Below, one piece after another: positions 7,631 to 16,826 of a stretch of DNA of 64,000 nt. Every line of letters begins with the position of its first letter. The first letter of the stretch is position 1. The stretch comes from Leptolyngbya sp. PCC 7375. Its GTDB lineage: Bacteria > Cyanobacteriota > Cyanobacteriia > Phormidesmidales > Phormidesmidaceae. The translations under genes were made by a program, and so were the position numbers. Location: positions 1,598,486 to 1,662,485 of the forward strand of contig NZ_JH993797.1 in the NCBI RefSeq assembly GCF_000316115.1, written 5' to 3'. The notes beneath the pieces were generated by a model that worked only from the letters and a program-made list of their open reading frames with translations, made no database searches and was not told where the DNA came from.

Positions 7631-9648
7631 TGCCGACTGATCAGAACTGGCAAATGACGAATCAACGCCATCTGGCCTTCGCGTTGGAAGATGTGTGTCA
7701 ATGTTTACGAACTTATATAAGACAGCATCAAAAAGAGTCTGGAGATCAGCAGACGGAAGATCAGCAAACAACGGTTCCTCTGGCGTCAGAAACGGTGGAG
7801 AATGACGCGGTTAATCAGCCGGTATCTGCTCTGGATTATTTATGTGACGTCTTTGGGTTAACTCATTTTGAACGCCAGGTGTTGTTGCTCTGTGCTGGGG
7901 TAGATCTGAGTGCATCTTTGGCCCAGCTGTGTGGGGCAGCCCAGGGTGAACAATTTATGTACCCGACATTTAGTCTGGCGTTGGCTGCCTTTCCAGAAGC
8001 CCGTTGGGATGCCCTTGCCCCTGTAGCACCGCTGCGCCGTTGGCGACTAATTGATGTGGTTAACAGTGATAGTTTAACCCAGAGTCGCTTACGAATTGAT
8101 GAACGGGTGCTGCATTACTTAACCGGGGTGCCCTACCTGGATGAGCGTTTAGATGGCCTGGTCTATCGGTTGCAGGCTCCTGATTATTTATTACCGTCTC
8201 AGCAACGGATTGCTCAGGAGATGGCTGATATTTGGTTGGAGAGTCAGCTATCGACTCCGATCATTCAACTGTGGGGTGGACAGGATGTGGGTAGCGCGAT
8301 CGCAACCACCGCCTGTCAAGCCTTAGGCACAAGCCTATATCGCCTTCGAGCCATGGATATTCCGGTTGCGATCGCAGAGCGCGAAGCCCTGGCCAGACTG
8401 TGGGAACGCGAAGCTATCCTCAGCCGGAGCATATTGCTTTTGGACTGTAGCCAGCTGCCCGCCACCCCCTTAAAACAAACCGTTATTCCATTCGTAGAGA
8501 GTTTACAGACAGACTTAGTGATAGTCGGCACCGATCCAGTTGTCATCGGCGACCGGGCTATGATTCACCTGGAACTACCCGGGTCGAGTTTGTCAGAGCA
8601 GCGACAGCTATGGCAGCAAGCCCTCAACACCCACGCCTTAGAGGTCAATGGTCATCTGGATAGTTTGGTCTCCCAGTTTCGGCTCAGTGCTGTCAATATC
8701 CAGTCTGTCTGTGCTGAAGTCAGTCGTCTACCTCAGCCCCATTTAACTGAGAATCTAGTCGAAAATCTCACCGAGAACCCGGCTGAAACCCTGAGGGCAC
8801 AGCTGTGGGATACCTGTCGCCTGCAAACTCGGCCCCAGTTAAATGATTTGGCCCAGCGCATTCCCCCCAAAGCTACCTGGAGTGAGTTGGTACTACCGGA
8901 GCGAGAACAGCAAATGCTCCGAGAAATTGTCGCCCAGGTGAGACAACAGGCCAAGGTATACGACACTTGGGCCTTTACCACTCGGGGCTCCCATGGTCTG
9001 GGCATTACGGTTCTCTTTGCTGGCCCTAGCGGCACCGGTAAAACCCTGGCGGCTGAAGTGATTGCCCATGAGCTGCAGTTAGACCTATATCGCATCGATC
9101 TGAGCCAGGTGGTGAATAAATATATTGGTGAAACGGAGAAAAATCTGCGGCGGGTGTTTGATGGGGCTGAGGCGGGTGGCGCTATTTTGCTGTTTGATGA
9201 GGCTGACGCCCTGTTTGGTAAACGGAGTGATGTTAAAGATGCTCGCGATCGCTATGCCAATCTTGAGGTGAGTTATTTACTACAGCGGATGGAGGCTTAT
9301 CGAGGACTGGCGATTCTGACGACAAATTTAAAGAAGGCCCTGGATACCGCATTTCTGCGCCGTCTGCGCTTTGTGGTGCAGTTTCCGTTTCCCAGTGTGG
9401 AACAGCGGCTGGAGATTTGGCGGCGGATTTTTCCAGGGCAAATGCCGACCCACCGGTTAGATTTTCATCAGCTGGCCCGCTTAAATATTACCGGGGGCAA
9501 TATTCGTAACATTGCCTTGAATGCTTCATTTCTAGCGGCAGATGCTGATACACCGGTGACAATGCATCATTTATTGCGAGCAGCGAAAACTGAATATTCT
9601 AAGCTTGAAAAGACACTGACGGATACGGAAGTGAAAGGATGGGTATGA
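7627..9648 (+). CDS. AAA+ ATPase of the injection system (Afp15/Pvc15-like)
   Basis: The 673-residue protein has a C-terminal AAA+ module with Walker A G-P-S-G-T-G-K-T (K472), Walker B I-L-L-F-D-E-A-D (D524, E525), and a plausible arginine finger in F-L-R-R-L-R. Upstream, about residues 200-360 look like a second, degenerate AAA module: the P-loop position reads G-G-Q-D-V-G-S-A, without Lys. The N-terminal 150 residues resemble the winged-helix region of this ATPase group. In eCIS clusters the enzyme is linked to assembly or cargo handling. It overlaps both neighbours by 4 nt (ATGA at each end), indicating tight translational coupling. Confidence 0.87.
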   Translation: MMPTDQNWQMTNQRHLAFALEDVCQCLRTYIRQHQKESGDQQTEDQQTTVPLASETVENDAVNQPVSALDYLCDVFGLTHFERQVLLLCAGVDLSASLAQLCGAAQGEQFMYPTFSLALAAFPEARWDALAPVAPLRRWRLIDVVNSDSLTQSRLRIDERVLHYLTGVPYLDERLDGLVYRLQAPDYLLPSQQRIAQEMADIWLESQLSTPIIQLWGGQDVGSAIATTACQALGTSLYRLRAMDIPVAIAEREALARLWEREAILSRSILLLDCSQLPATPLKQTVIPFVESLQTDLVIVGTDPVVIGDRAMIHLELPGSSLSEQRQLWQQALNTHALEVNGHLDSLVSQFRLSAVNIQSVCAEVSRLPQPHLTENLVENLTENPAETLRAQLWDTCRLQTRPQLNDLAQRIPPKATWSELVLPEREQQMLREIVAQVRQQAKVYDTWAFTTRGSHGLGITVLFAGPSGTGKTLAAEVIAHELQLDLYRIDLSQVVNKYIGETEKNLRRVFDGAEAGGAILLFDEADALFGKRSDVKDARDRYANLEVSYLLQRMEAYRGLAILTTNLKKALDTAFLRRLRFVVQFPFPSVEQRLEIWRRIFPGQMPTHRLDFHQLARLNITGGNIRNIALNASFLAADADTPVTMHHLLRAAKTEYSKLEKTLTDTEVKGWV

Positions 9649-10037
9649 GCGGAGACCACCAGGGGCAACAGCCGACCGTAGAGAATATGGGCAACATGGT
9701 TGACGGCTCCCATGGGTCTTCCTTTGAGTCGGTGCGGCAGCCGGTTGAATCACAGACGTTTAAGTCTCAATCCCTCCCTCCCTATTCTTTGAATCTCCAT
9801 ATTGATCGGCTGACGCTGCATGGATTTTCGGCTTTGGATCGCGATCGTATTGGGGCAGCGCTGCAAGCAGAATTGGCTCGGTTATTTGCTGAGCAAGGCA
9901 TGCCGCGAGCGTTAGAGCAGGGAAGAAGCATTAATCAGTTAAATGGGGGGTCGTTTGAAATGGCGACAGATATCCCTCCCCGAGTGATGGGAACTCGCAT
10001 TGCGCAATCGATTTATCAGGGCTTGGGCCATGAGTAA
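9645..10037 (+). CDS. Small conserved eCIS-associated protein
   Basis: The 130-residue protein starts at an ATGA overlap with the ATPase; an AAGG lies about 6 nt upstream. ATG at 9639 is possible but less well placed. The first 45 residues are polar and probably disordered. Residues 50-130 form a conserved-looking core (I-D-R-L-T-L-H-G-F, D-R-D-R-I-G, L-A-R-L-F-A-E-Q-G, then A-Q-S-I-Y-Q-G-L). I recognise this pattern as a hypothetical protein that follows the AAA+ gene in many injection-system clusters. No catalytic motif is present. Its 3' end overlaps the first cargo gene by 8 nt, so it may work with cargo loading; that is inference. Confidence 0.6.
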   Translation: MSGDHQGQQPTVENMGNMVDGSHGSSFESVRQPVESQTFKSQSLPPYSLNLHIDRLTLHGFSALDRDRIGAALQAELARLFAEQGMPRALEQGRSINQLNGGSFEMATDIPPRVMGTRIAQSIYQGLGHE

Positions 10038-11913
10038 GCAAGCACAAACACAAATCAAGACAGAATTTCAGCCGTCCGTGACTTCAACGTCATCGAATCT
10101 ATTACAGCGCCAATGTGGGTGTGAAAGGTCTTCAGGGCTAGAGCATCGGGGTGGGTCTGGCGGTCGGTTACTAACACTGAAACAACAGGCGAGCGAGCAA
10201 ACAGCAGCTAAAGAAGCACCACCAATTCTACACGAGCTATTAGGAACACCCATGCTAAAAATTCAGCCGAAGCTGAAGATTGGGGCTCCGAATGATAAAT
10301 ATGAACAAGAAGCGGATCGCATTGCAGATCAAGTAATGCGGACGCCAGAACCTCAGATTCAACGCCAAGCTGACCTGGAGGAAGATGATGATGAAATGGT
10401 TCAAGCCAAGCTCCGTTCTGCGCAAACGCCTCCTGTCATCCAGCGCAAATGTGCTAAGTGTGAAGAGGAGGAAACGATTCAACCAAAAGCGACACCCTTA
10501 ATGCAGAGGCAAGTCGAGTCTGAGGAAGAAGATGAGGAGACGCTTCAAACGAAAGAATTGCCGGGTAGTACACCTGAAGTCACACCAAACACTCAGACTC
10601 AAATCAATACCCTGCGAAACCTTGGAAAACCTTTGCCAAAATCTTTACGTGCATTCTATGAGCCAAGATTCGGTATGGATTTTAGTGGAATACGAATTCA
10701 TACAGAACCCTCTGTCAACAAAATTGCCAGTTCACTGAATGCGCGAGCATTCACACTTGGTCAGGATATTTTCTTCAACCAACAAGAGTTTCAACCTGAG
10801 ACAACTAGCGGGAAACAGTTATTGGCTCATGAATTGACCCACACAATACAGCAAGTTGGAGGACATTCTCGTCTGCGAGTGAGGCAATTTCGCGATGATG
10901 CCTCTTATGTGAATAACAATACCGCTACGTCTGCAAACAGCACCACATTTCGCCCACCATTGTCTCATCCTCCAACACTGTTAACAAAACCGATGATTAT
11001 GCGGCTGTCACTAGATCGCTTTAAGAAACGTCTTGGTTATGTTGAGAAGAATGATGAGAATGAACTCGACACACAGAAACATACAAAGCAAGAGCTTGTT
11101 ATCAATGAGTTGTTTAACCATCCTACATTCCAAAATCTTTGGGACTGGTTAGGAAATTGTAAATGCCAAAGAGGAGATCACGGGCCAATCAAGCTGCGTA
11201 TACGTCGTACATTCAGCGATAGTGCTCAGACGTTTGGTGGTTTCGATCAGAAACGTGGCATCCTGACGATTAATCCGAAGATACGGGCAGCCAGAGATAA
11301 TCCTCTGGAACTGGTCGACACTATTGTGCATGAGGTAGTTCACGCTATCTCTTGGGCCAGACGTAACCGGTTATGTCCTGGTCAGGCTCTACCGCTTCAA
11401 AAATTAGATATCATTAATCCACCGGGCGAGAAAACTCTACTAGAGAAGATTCAATCACGTAGGGATCCCTGTAAAAGAAACCGCTTTTCTACTGCTAAAG
11501 AACCTCCTAAAGAGCTTAATCTTGTGAATGTCAAAGGCAAAATAGCAGAATTAGATCAATTTGAGAGATCTGGACCGAGTGCGAGTGACCCATGTTACGG
11601 ATTTCAAGACATTCGAGAAGAACCCCAAGTAAAAATTATTCAGATTATTGATGATATTCAGCAGAAGACTAATGTTGGAGAATCAACCAGAACAAAGGTC
11701 AATCAGATTCTTCGCGAAGATCTCCGACAGGCAAGGCAAAAAGCTGATGCGTCTGCAGAATTTGCAAATTTGACACAGAGAGGTGATCAGTTTTCCTGGA
11801 TTCTTGAACGAGCACCAAAACTCCAAAAATTTATGCAATGTCGAGATAAAGAATGTAGTAAGCCACGGCGCAAACGTGATACCGAACGCTGTTTTAACGA
11901 AGTGCCTGAATAA
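10030..11913 (+). CDS. Putative cargo 1: DUF4157 protein with C-terminal HEVVH domain
   Basis: The 627-residue protein's ATG at 10030 is chosen because it matches the start of the paralogous cargo gene at 13046. Parts in order: an N-terminal L-L-Q-R-Q-C-G-C signature (C29, C31); P-P-I-L-H-E-L (H68); the P-N-D-K-Y-E-Q-E-A-D-R-I-A-D-Q-V block; three Gln-Arg/acidic repeats starting at residues 110, 137 and 158; a DUF4157 domain with H267-E-L-T-H271 and I-Q-Q; and a C-terminal domain with a second zinc-binding motif H434-E-V-V-H438. DUF4157 proteins often accompany eCIS and carry toxic C-termini. The second HExxH suggests a metallopeptidase effector. GC content and codon use look lower in GC than the structural genes. 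The activity is untested. Confidence 0.72.
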   Translation: MSKQAQTQIKTEFQPSVTSTSSNLLQRQCGCERSSGLEHRGGSGGRLLTLKQQASEQTAAKEAPPILHELLGTPMLKIQPKLKIGAPNDKYEQEADRIADQVMRTPEPQIQRQADLEEDDDEMVQAKLRSAQTPPVIQRKCAKCEEEETIQPKATPLMQRQVESEEEDEETLQTKELPGSTPEVTPNTQTQINTLRNLGKPLPKSLRAFYEPRFGMDFSGIRIHTEPSVNKIASSLNARAFTLGQDIFFNQQEFQPETTSGKQLLAHELTHTIQQVGGHSRLRVRQFRDDASYVNNNTATSANSTTFRPPLSHPPTLLTKPMIMRLSLDRFKKRLGYVEKNDENELDTQKHTKQELVINELFNHPTFQNLWDWLGNCKCQRGDHGPIKLRIRRTFSDSAQTFGGFDQKRGILTINPKIRAARDNPLELVDTIVHEVVHAISWARRNRLCPGQALPLQKLDIINPPGEKTLLEKIQSRRDPCKRNRFSTAKEPPKELNLVNVKGKIAELDQFERSGPSASDPCYGFQDIREEPQVKIIQIIDDIQQKTNVGESTRTKVNQILREDLRQARQKADASAEFANLTQRGDQFSWILERAPKLQKFMQCRDKECSKPRRKRDTERCFNEVPE

Positions 11914-11957
11914 ACAAAAGTGCCCTTTATAATATGAGCGATCGCATCTATAAAAGA

Positions 11958-12992
11958 GGCTCAATAGCTGTTTTAGGGAGGTTGCTAAATTCAAGATGAG
12001 CAGAGTAGTGTCATGGAATAAAGCCCCCGGTCAGCCTACCTATGCTAACGCTTTCCAAGTTAATCGATGAGGACAAATGCTACGAGACTATTCGCACGAT
12101 GCGTTGGCCCGATGGTGTTTGCTGCACTGATTGTGGAGCGAAAAACATTACCAAACGAGGGAAGCATGCAACCTATTCAGCGCGGCAACGCTATATCTGT
12201 GGCGAGTGTGGTCGCCACTTTGATGACTTAACCGACACCATCTTTGCGGGTCGTCATCAACCGTTAAAAACCTGGATAGCATGCTTATATTTGATGGGTC
12301 TCAATGTCTCCAATCAACAAATTGCCGACGAGTTGAGTCTGCACAAAGATGACGTGCATCAGATGACGAGTGAGTTACGCCAAGCGGTGGCCGACAAGCG
12401 CCCAGAAGTCCAGTTATCAGGGACGGTGGAGTTTGATGAAGTCTATGTGACAGCCGGTCATAAGGGGCAACCAGAGCAGGTTAAAAAAAGGGCGCAAGGG
12501 ACGCAGACGTAAACTCAAAGGGCTTCGGGGGCGCGGTACGCTCGAAACGGAAAAACCGCCGATCTTCGGGATGATTCAGCGAGGTGGAGAAGTGGTGATT
12601 AAAATGCTGGCAAATGTTCAACAACAAACCATCAAGCCCATCATTCAGTCCATGGTGAAACCGGGCACCCTCATCTATACCGACGAGTATGACATCTATG
12701 CTCGTTTAGAAACTTGGGGCTATGCTCACAAGAGTGTTTGCCACAGTGCCGGAGAATATGCCCGAGATGACGATGGAGATGGCTTCTGTGAAGTCCATGT
12801 CAATACGATGGAAGGTTTCTGGTCATTGCTGCGGTCATGGTTGAGACCTCATCGAGGGATCTCACAAGAAAAATTACCGATCTATTTGGGGTTCTTTGAA
12901 TTTGTGCATAATACTAGAAAAAGAGGGAAAGCCTTGCTGGGTAGTCTATTGAGCACCTTGCTTGTCTAACTCCCTGAAACGCCGATTGAGCC
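11958..12992 (+). mobile_element. IS1595-family insertion sequence, complete with ends
   Basis: The 1035-bp element has terminal inverted repeats at 11958-11980 and 12970-12992 (23 bp, 19 matching) that begin GGCTCAAT and end AGGGAG. They are flanked by a perfect 8-bp target duplication, ATAAAAGA, at 11950-11957 and 12993-13000. The 8-bp duplication fits the IS1595 family, as does the zinc-ribbon transposase inside. It landed between two cargo genes of the injection system without breaking either, but could block or alter read-through to the genes downstream. Confidence 0.92.
12042..12969 (+). pseudogene. IS1595-family transposase, frameshifted
   Basis: The first part (12042-12512) has an N-terminal zinc ribbon (C-C-T-D-C-G and C-G-E-C-G) followed by a helix-turn-helix region and the start of the DDE-like catalytic domain (V-E-F-D-E-V-Y-V). 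The second part, in another frame and ending at 12969, supplies I-Y-T-D-E-Y and the F-W-S-L-L-R region. They join at a run of seven A (12483-12489): dropping one A reads V-K-K-G-R-K-G-R-R-R and restores a protein of about 308 residues. It may be dead, or expressed through slippage on the A tract. The catalytic residues seem intact in the joined product. Confidence 0.8.
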
Positions 12993-13045
12993 ATAAAAGA
13001 TAATAGAAAATCATGGTTTTAGTTTGATTTATCCGGGGTTAGGTC

Positions 13046-14647
13046 ATGAATAAGCAAACACACGTTCAACATAAACCAAGTGCTCAAACATCCTTGCCCC
13101 ATACATCATCGAGATTCTTGCAGCAAAAGTGTGGCTGTGGCAAGTCAACGGGATTAACAAGAACATGTAGTGAGTGTGGTGTCAATAGTTTGGCATCATC
13201 TACGGCTCAAACTAATCGCATCAGCCAACCCATTATTCATGAAGCATTAGGCTTACCTGAACAGACTAATGCAACCGAGCAAGATACAGATGATTCAGAT
13301 GCAAATTCGGATAAGTCTGTGATTAGGTGTTCAAATGATGTATCTTTCCATGTAAATCGATTTCGGTTAAAGCTCCGCGATAAGTTCAAGCCAAAACTCG
13401 GATTTAGTGATGATGGAAAAGGAAGTGTGGATGTTCGAGGCAGTACTTTAAATTTGGTATCTTTGGTTCGTACAGCAGTTGAATCTGAAACCCCTCGCAA
13501 AGTTGCCAAATCTTGGACTTTAGGCTTTATTCAAAACGTAACTCGTGACAAAATTACCCTCAAATATTCAGACCCTTCAAATCGAGACAGTATTATTGAC
13601 TGTGCTGAATATAGGCAAGATGGGGTGAAACTGGACTGTGATAATAATAATTGTCAACCCTTTTACGATTGCTCAACAAAGCAGGCATATGCACGTCTAC
13701 CAAGGCGATTAGCAATGACAGATACACCAAGTGTAGAGCAAATTCGTCTAGTGAATGGTGATCGTTCTGTCTTGAAGTCTTTCAATCGTAACTTTGAGGC
13801 TAAAGCATATTTAGTCGCGTCAAATGCGTCTAGTCCATGTGTACTTAAGACAGTTTCATGGGGATTTGTACAAAATAATGTGTTCTCTCCACGTATCGTC
13901 CCAGGAATAGATGGGTTAACGGCTACTGCATTAGGATCGGTTCAGCAAAGTATAAGCAGTATAGGCCCCTTTGAATTGGATCAAAATGGCGGGCAATCAC
14001 CTCAGATTGATGGTCCTTGTGCTAGTCAAGCTAAGAGATCCTTCCTAGATTGTGAAGAAGGTGGCCAAACCGTAGATTCATCAGAAAATCCAACGCTACG
14101 GCAGGCAAATGCTATCGAACAAGAGCAGCAGCAGATTGACCACAATGAGGATTCATTATCGACAGCTTTATCCGACCAAGACACAAAACAGGCAATTGAT
14201 GAATACAATGGCTGTTCTGGAACAGCAACTATAGAATGCAGAGGGGGAGAAATTGTTGCTTCTCTTCCCCCATGTCTAGAGAATGCCCCGTGTGGAATCA
14301 GGCAATGTGTTGAACGCCATGAGCGATCACATGCTAAAGATTATGCTGATTGGTACAAGACAAATCTAGATGGTTTTCCCTGTAAACACCCGGACGGTAA
14401 AGCGTATCCAGACGGTTCTACTGTTTTTGTAAATGAAGTTGCTACAGAAATGGGGAGATCAAAATATAAGCGTTGGTTGAATCGTTCAGAATGTCGAGGT
14501 TATGGGGAAGAAATTAGGTGCTATCGAGAATTGCGTAAGAAATCTCAAGATAGGCGTTGCAAAAAAGCCTTGACTAAACAGTCTGCTGGCGCAGTCCCTA
14601 AAAGAATAGGATTTTGTCTCGGTATCAATTCGGCAGGACCAAGATAG
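13046..14647 (+). CDS. Putative cargo 2: CGC-signature protein with C-terminal HERSH domain
   Basis: The 533-residue protein's first 60 residues mirror cargo 1: F-L-Q-Q-K-C-G-C with C29 and C31 at identical positions, then P-I-I-H-E-A-L near residue 70. It lacks the DUF4157 domain. The middle (about 90-360) is a Cys-containing domain that I cannot place. The C-terminal region has V-E-R-H425-E-R-S-H429-A-K-D-Y, a HExxH zinc-site motif, followed by a Cys-rich tail with E-V-A-T-E-M as a possible third-ligand helix. A zinc metallopeptidase-like effector is the best reading. It lies just downstream of the IS1595 element, with only a weak TTAGG before the ATG. AT content is higher than in the structural genes. 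Confidence 0.6.
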   Translation: MNKQTHVQHKPSAQTSLPHTSSRFLQQKCGCGKSTGLTRTCSECGVNSLASSTAQTNRISQPIIHEALGLPEQTNATEQDTDDSDANSDKSVIRCSNDVSFHVNRFRLKLRDKFKPKLGFSDDGKGSVDVRGSTLNLVSLVRTAVESETPRKVAKSWTLGFIQNVTRDKITLKYSDPSNRDSIIDCAEYRQDGVKLDCDNNNCQPFYDCSTKQAYARLPRRLAMTDTPSVEQIRLVNGDRSVLKSFNRNFEAKAYLVASNASSPCVLKTVSWGFVQNNVFSPRIVPGIDGLTATALGSVQQSISSIGPFELDQNGGQSPQIDGPCASQAKRSFLDCEEGGQTVDSSENPTLRQANAIEQEQQQIDHNEDSLSTALSDQDTKQAIDEYNGCSGTATIECRGGEIVASLPPCLENAPCGIRQCVERHERSHAKDYADWYKTNLDGFPCKHPDGKAYPDGSTVFVNEVATEMGRSKYKRWLNRSECRGYGEEIRCYRELRKKSQDRRCKKALTKQSAGAVPKRIGFCLGINSAGPR

Positions 14648-14843
14648 TTTGCGCTTGTATAGGTTAGGCATTGCCCACTAGCCTTAATTCAATGATATCC
14701 CTTTCTAGAGAAATCATATTCCTGCCCATCCATAACTGGGCGGGATAGGCAAAGGTTTATCACGAATGACGCGATCGCTCTACCTAACCTGATTTAATTG
14801 GGGAGGTTAGGGGATGGCTACAGATGGCCTGGAGGGCTAGCCC

Positions 14844-16826
14844 ATGCGATCGCTTGTTCAAGCTCAATCCTTACAACAATCATCTTTCACGCCTGCGCCG
14901 TCAGGATTTCTGCAACGGAATTGTGGCTGTGATAAGTCAGTGGGAGTGTCCGAGAAGGAGAGCCAATTTCAGAGTCAGCAGCAGCATCGGCAACGTCCCT
15001 CTGTGTGGCCCCCAGCATTCTCTAAAATGTCACCTGTTTTGCATGAGGTGTTGCCATCACTCAGTCCTAAAACTCAGTCCAGACTCAAAGTAGGGCAGCC
15101 CAACGATAAATACGAACAAGAAGCCGATCGCATTGCTGATCAGGTTATACAGATGCCAGGACCTAGTTTACAGCGGCAAATAGGCCCTGAGGAGGAGAAA
15201 GAAGCAACACTGCAAGCAACACCCATCGCTGGTCAAATTTCCCCTCTGATTCAAAGACAGGTTGATTCGGAGGAAGAGGAAGAGGAAGACGTAACCCTCC
15301 AGACCAAACGTTGTTCTAACCCATCAATCAATGCTACACCTGCCATTCAATCTGGGGCTCAGGCTATACAGCAAAGTATTGGACAGCCCTTACCTTCTAA
15401 TGTCCGAACATTCATGGAACCTCGCTTCGGCCAGGACTTTTCAGGCGTCCATATACACACGACGGGGCGAGCTGCCCAACTCGCCCACAGCCTTAATGCT
15501 CGCGCCTTTACTGTGGGCAACCACATCGCCTTTGCGCAAGGAGCCTTTAACCCTCACACGTCAGGTGGACAAAGCCTGATTGCGCACGAGTTAGTTCACA
15601 CCCTACAGCAAGGCAAGGGGGCATCATCCCACAACACGTTACAGCGTGCCCCAGACAATACGAACGCCAGGTCAACTTGTACCCAAAGCGAAGAGGAAAA
15701 AACGGAGTTAAATCGTGCCCGCCGTCCCCTGATCCACTCCATTCTGACGGGATGGCTGCGCAAGGTTGCAAATAAAGACCTCAAAGTGGGTCCCTTACGC
15801 CGTTTACGAGCCAGACGTGCCCGCCGCCTTTGTCTGCTATCTCTCTGTGGCGACTCAGACTTTAGCCTCACCGACCACGCATTAATCCAGAAACTACAAG
15901 CGTTTGATCTGGCAACGGATAAGGGCAAAGCCTACGGTGTCTGCAACAGGCTCGGCAATGTCAGCGCACCCACAGACACTGCCACACCACAAGCAGACGC
16001 AGAGGAAACGGAGGAGACTATCTGCCCTGACTTCAAAATGCCACCAGCCAGCCAGGGCAAGACTCTCTGGGTTTTAGGAGATTTCAAAAAACCCGCTGTC
16101 TGGAACAACCAACATCGAGAAGCGAAAGCCATGGTGGGTGATCATACATGGAGCCCATCGACTGAGGATTTTCGAGCAGCAGCAGGTGGGAAAGGAGAGG
16201 TTATTGGTAGCGTTAAAGCATTGGCAGATAAGATTAAGGCCCAGGGTAAAAAAGGCGTATCTGAACTAAACCTCGTCGGTCATGGCAATGACTCCTATCT
16301 GGCCCTCAGTGGCAAAATCTTTCCCCCTGGGCAAAAAATTATTGACGAATATGGCGATGAAGATGAGAGGCCAATTAATACAGCCAGGGTTAACTTTGCC
16401 GAGGCAGGTCTCGTAAATGGCTATGCGCTGAGCGTTGATGGTGCCGCTGGTATGGATTTGAAGCCATACTTTGCACCTGGAGCTGTCATTAATCTCTATG
16501 CCTGTAATACTGCAACCCTCTCAGTTCTGCCAGCTGGTATAGCCAAACAACTCTGTACTGTGGTTTACAGGAGTGACGATACCATTAGTTATTGCCCCCA
16601 CATCAGCAACAAAAATCCGAAAAAGCTAAAAATTGTCAGCCGTAATAAAGTTTATGTTGAAGGGACAGGCACTGAAACTAGTTCGAACACCACTAGAACC
16701 TGCCAAAACAGTCAAAAAGACGGATTTGAGGCTTTAAAGCTCCGTCAGGTTAAGCCAGGAGCCCTAACACCAAAGAGACGACAGCAGCCTATCAGTTTGG
16801 ATTTTGATGATTTGAGTTCTCTGTAA
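14844..16826 (+). CDS. Putative cargo 3: DUF4157 protein with caspase/DUF4347-like C-terminus
   Basis: The 660-residue protein has the N-terminal F-L-Q-R-N-C-G-C signature (C27, C29), P-V-L-H-E-V-L, the P-N-D-K-Y-E-Q-E-A-D-R-I-A-D-Q-V block, Gln-Arg/acidic repeats at residues 109 and 136, and a DUF4157 domain with H248-E-L-V-H252. The C-terminal 280 residues differ from cargo 1: L-N-L-V-G-H480-G-N is followed by I-N-L-Y-A-C554-N-T-A. A His-Gly after one hydrophobic strand and an A-C-N after another is the catalytic dyad layout of CHAT/caspase-fold and DUF4347 proteins, so a cysteine protease effector is plausible. A HIP1 site overlaps the start. The next gene is a structural one 272 nt away. 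Confidence 0.68.
   Translation: MRSLVQAQSLQQSSFTPAPSGFLQRNCGCDKSVGVSEKESQFQSQQQHRQRPSVWPPAFSKMSPVLHEVLPSLSPKTQSRLKVGQPNDKYEQEADRIADQVIQMPGPSLQRQIGPEEEKEATLQATPIAGQISPLIQRQVDSEEEEEEDVTLQTKRCSNPSINATPAIQSGAQAIQQSIGQPLPSNVRTFMEPRFGQDFSGVHIHTTGRAAQLAHSLNARAFTVGNHIAFAQGAFNPHTSGGQSLIAHELVHTLQQGKGASSHNTLQRAPDNTNARSTCTQSEEEKTELNRARRPLIHSILTGWLRKVANKDLKVGPLRRLRARRARRLCLLSLCGDSDFSLTDHALIQKLQAFDLATDKGKAYGVCNRLGNVSAPTDTATPQADAEETEETICPDFKMPPASQGKTLWVLGDFKKPAVWNNQHREAKAMVGDHTWSPSTEDFRAAAGGKGEVIGSVKALADKIKAQGKKGVSELNLVGHGNDSYLALSGKIFPPGQKIIDEYGDEDERPINTARVNFAEAGLVNGYALSVDGAAGMDLKPYFAPGAVINLYACNTATLSVLPAGIAKQLCTVVYRSDDTISYCPHISNKNPKKLKIVSRNKVYVEGTGTETSSNTTRTCQNSQKDGFEALKLRQVKPGALTPKRRQQPISLDFDDLSSL

Noticed and set aside
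12483..12490. Programmed -1 frameshift on A-AAA-AAG in the IS1595 transposase
   Set aside because: A -1 shift gives the wrong frame; the second half needs +1 (or -2), so a lost or gained A or transcript slippage fits better.
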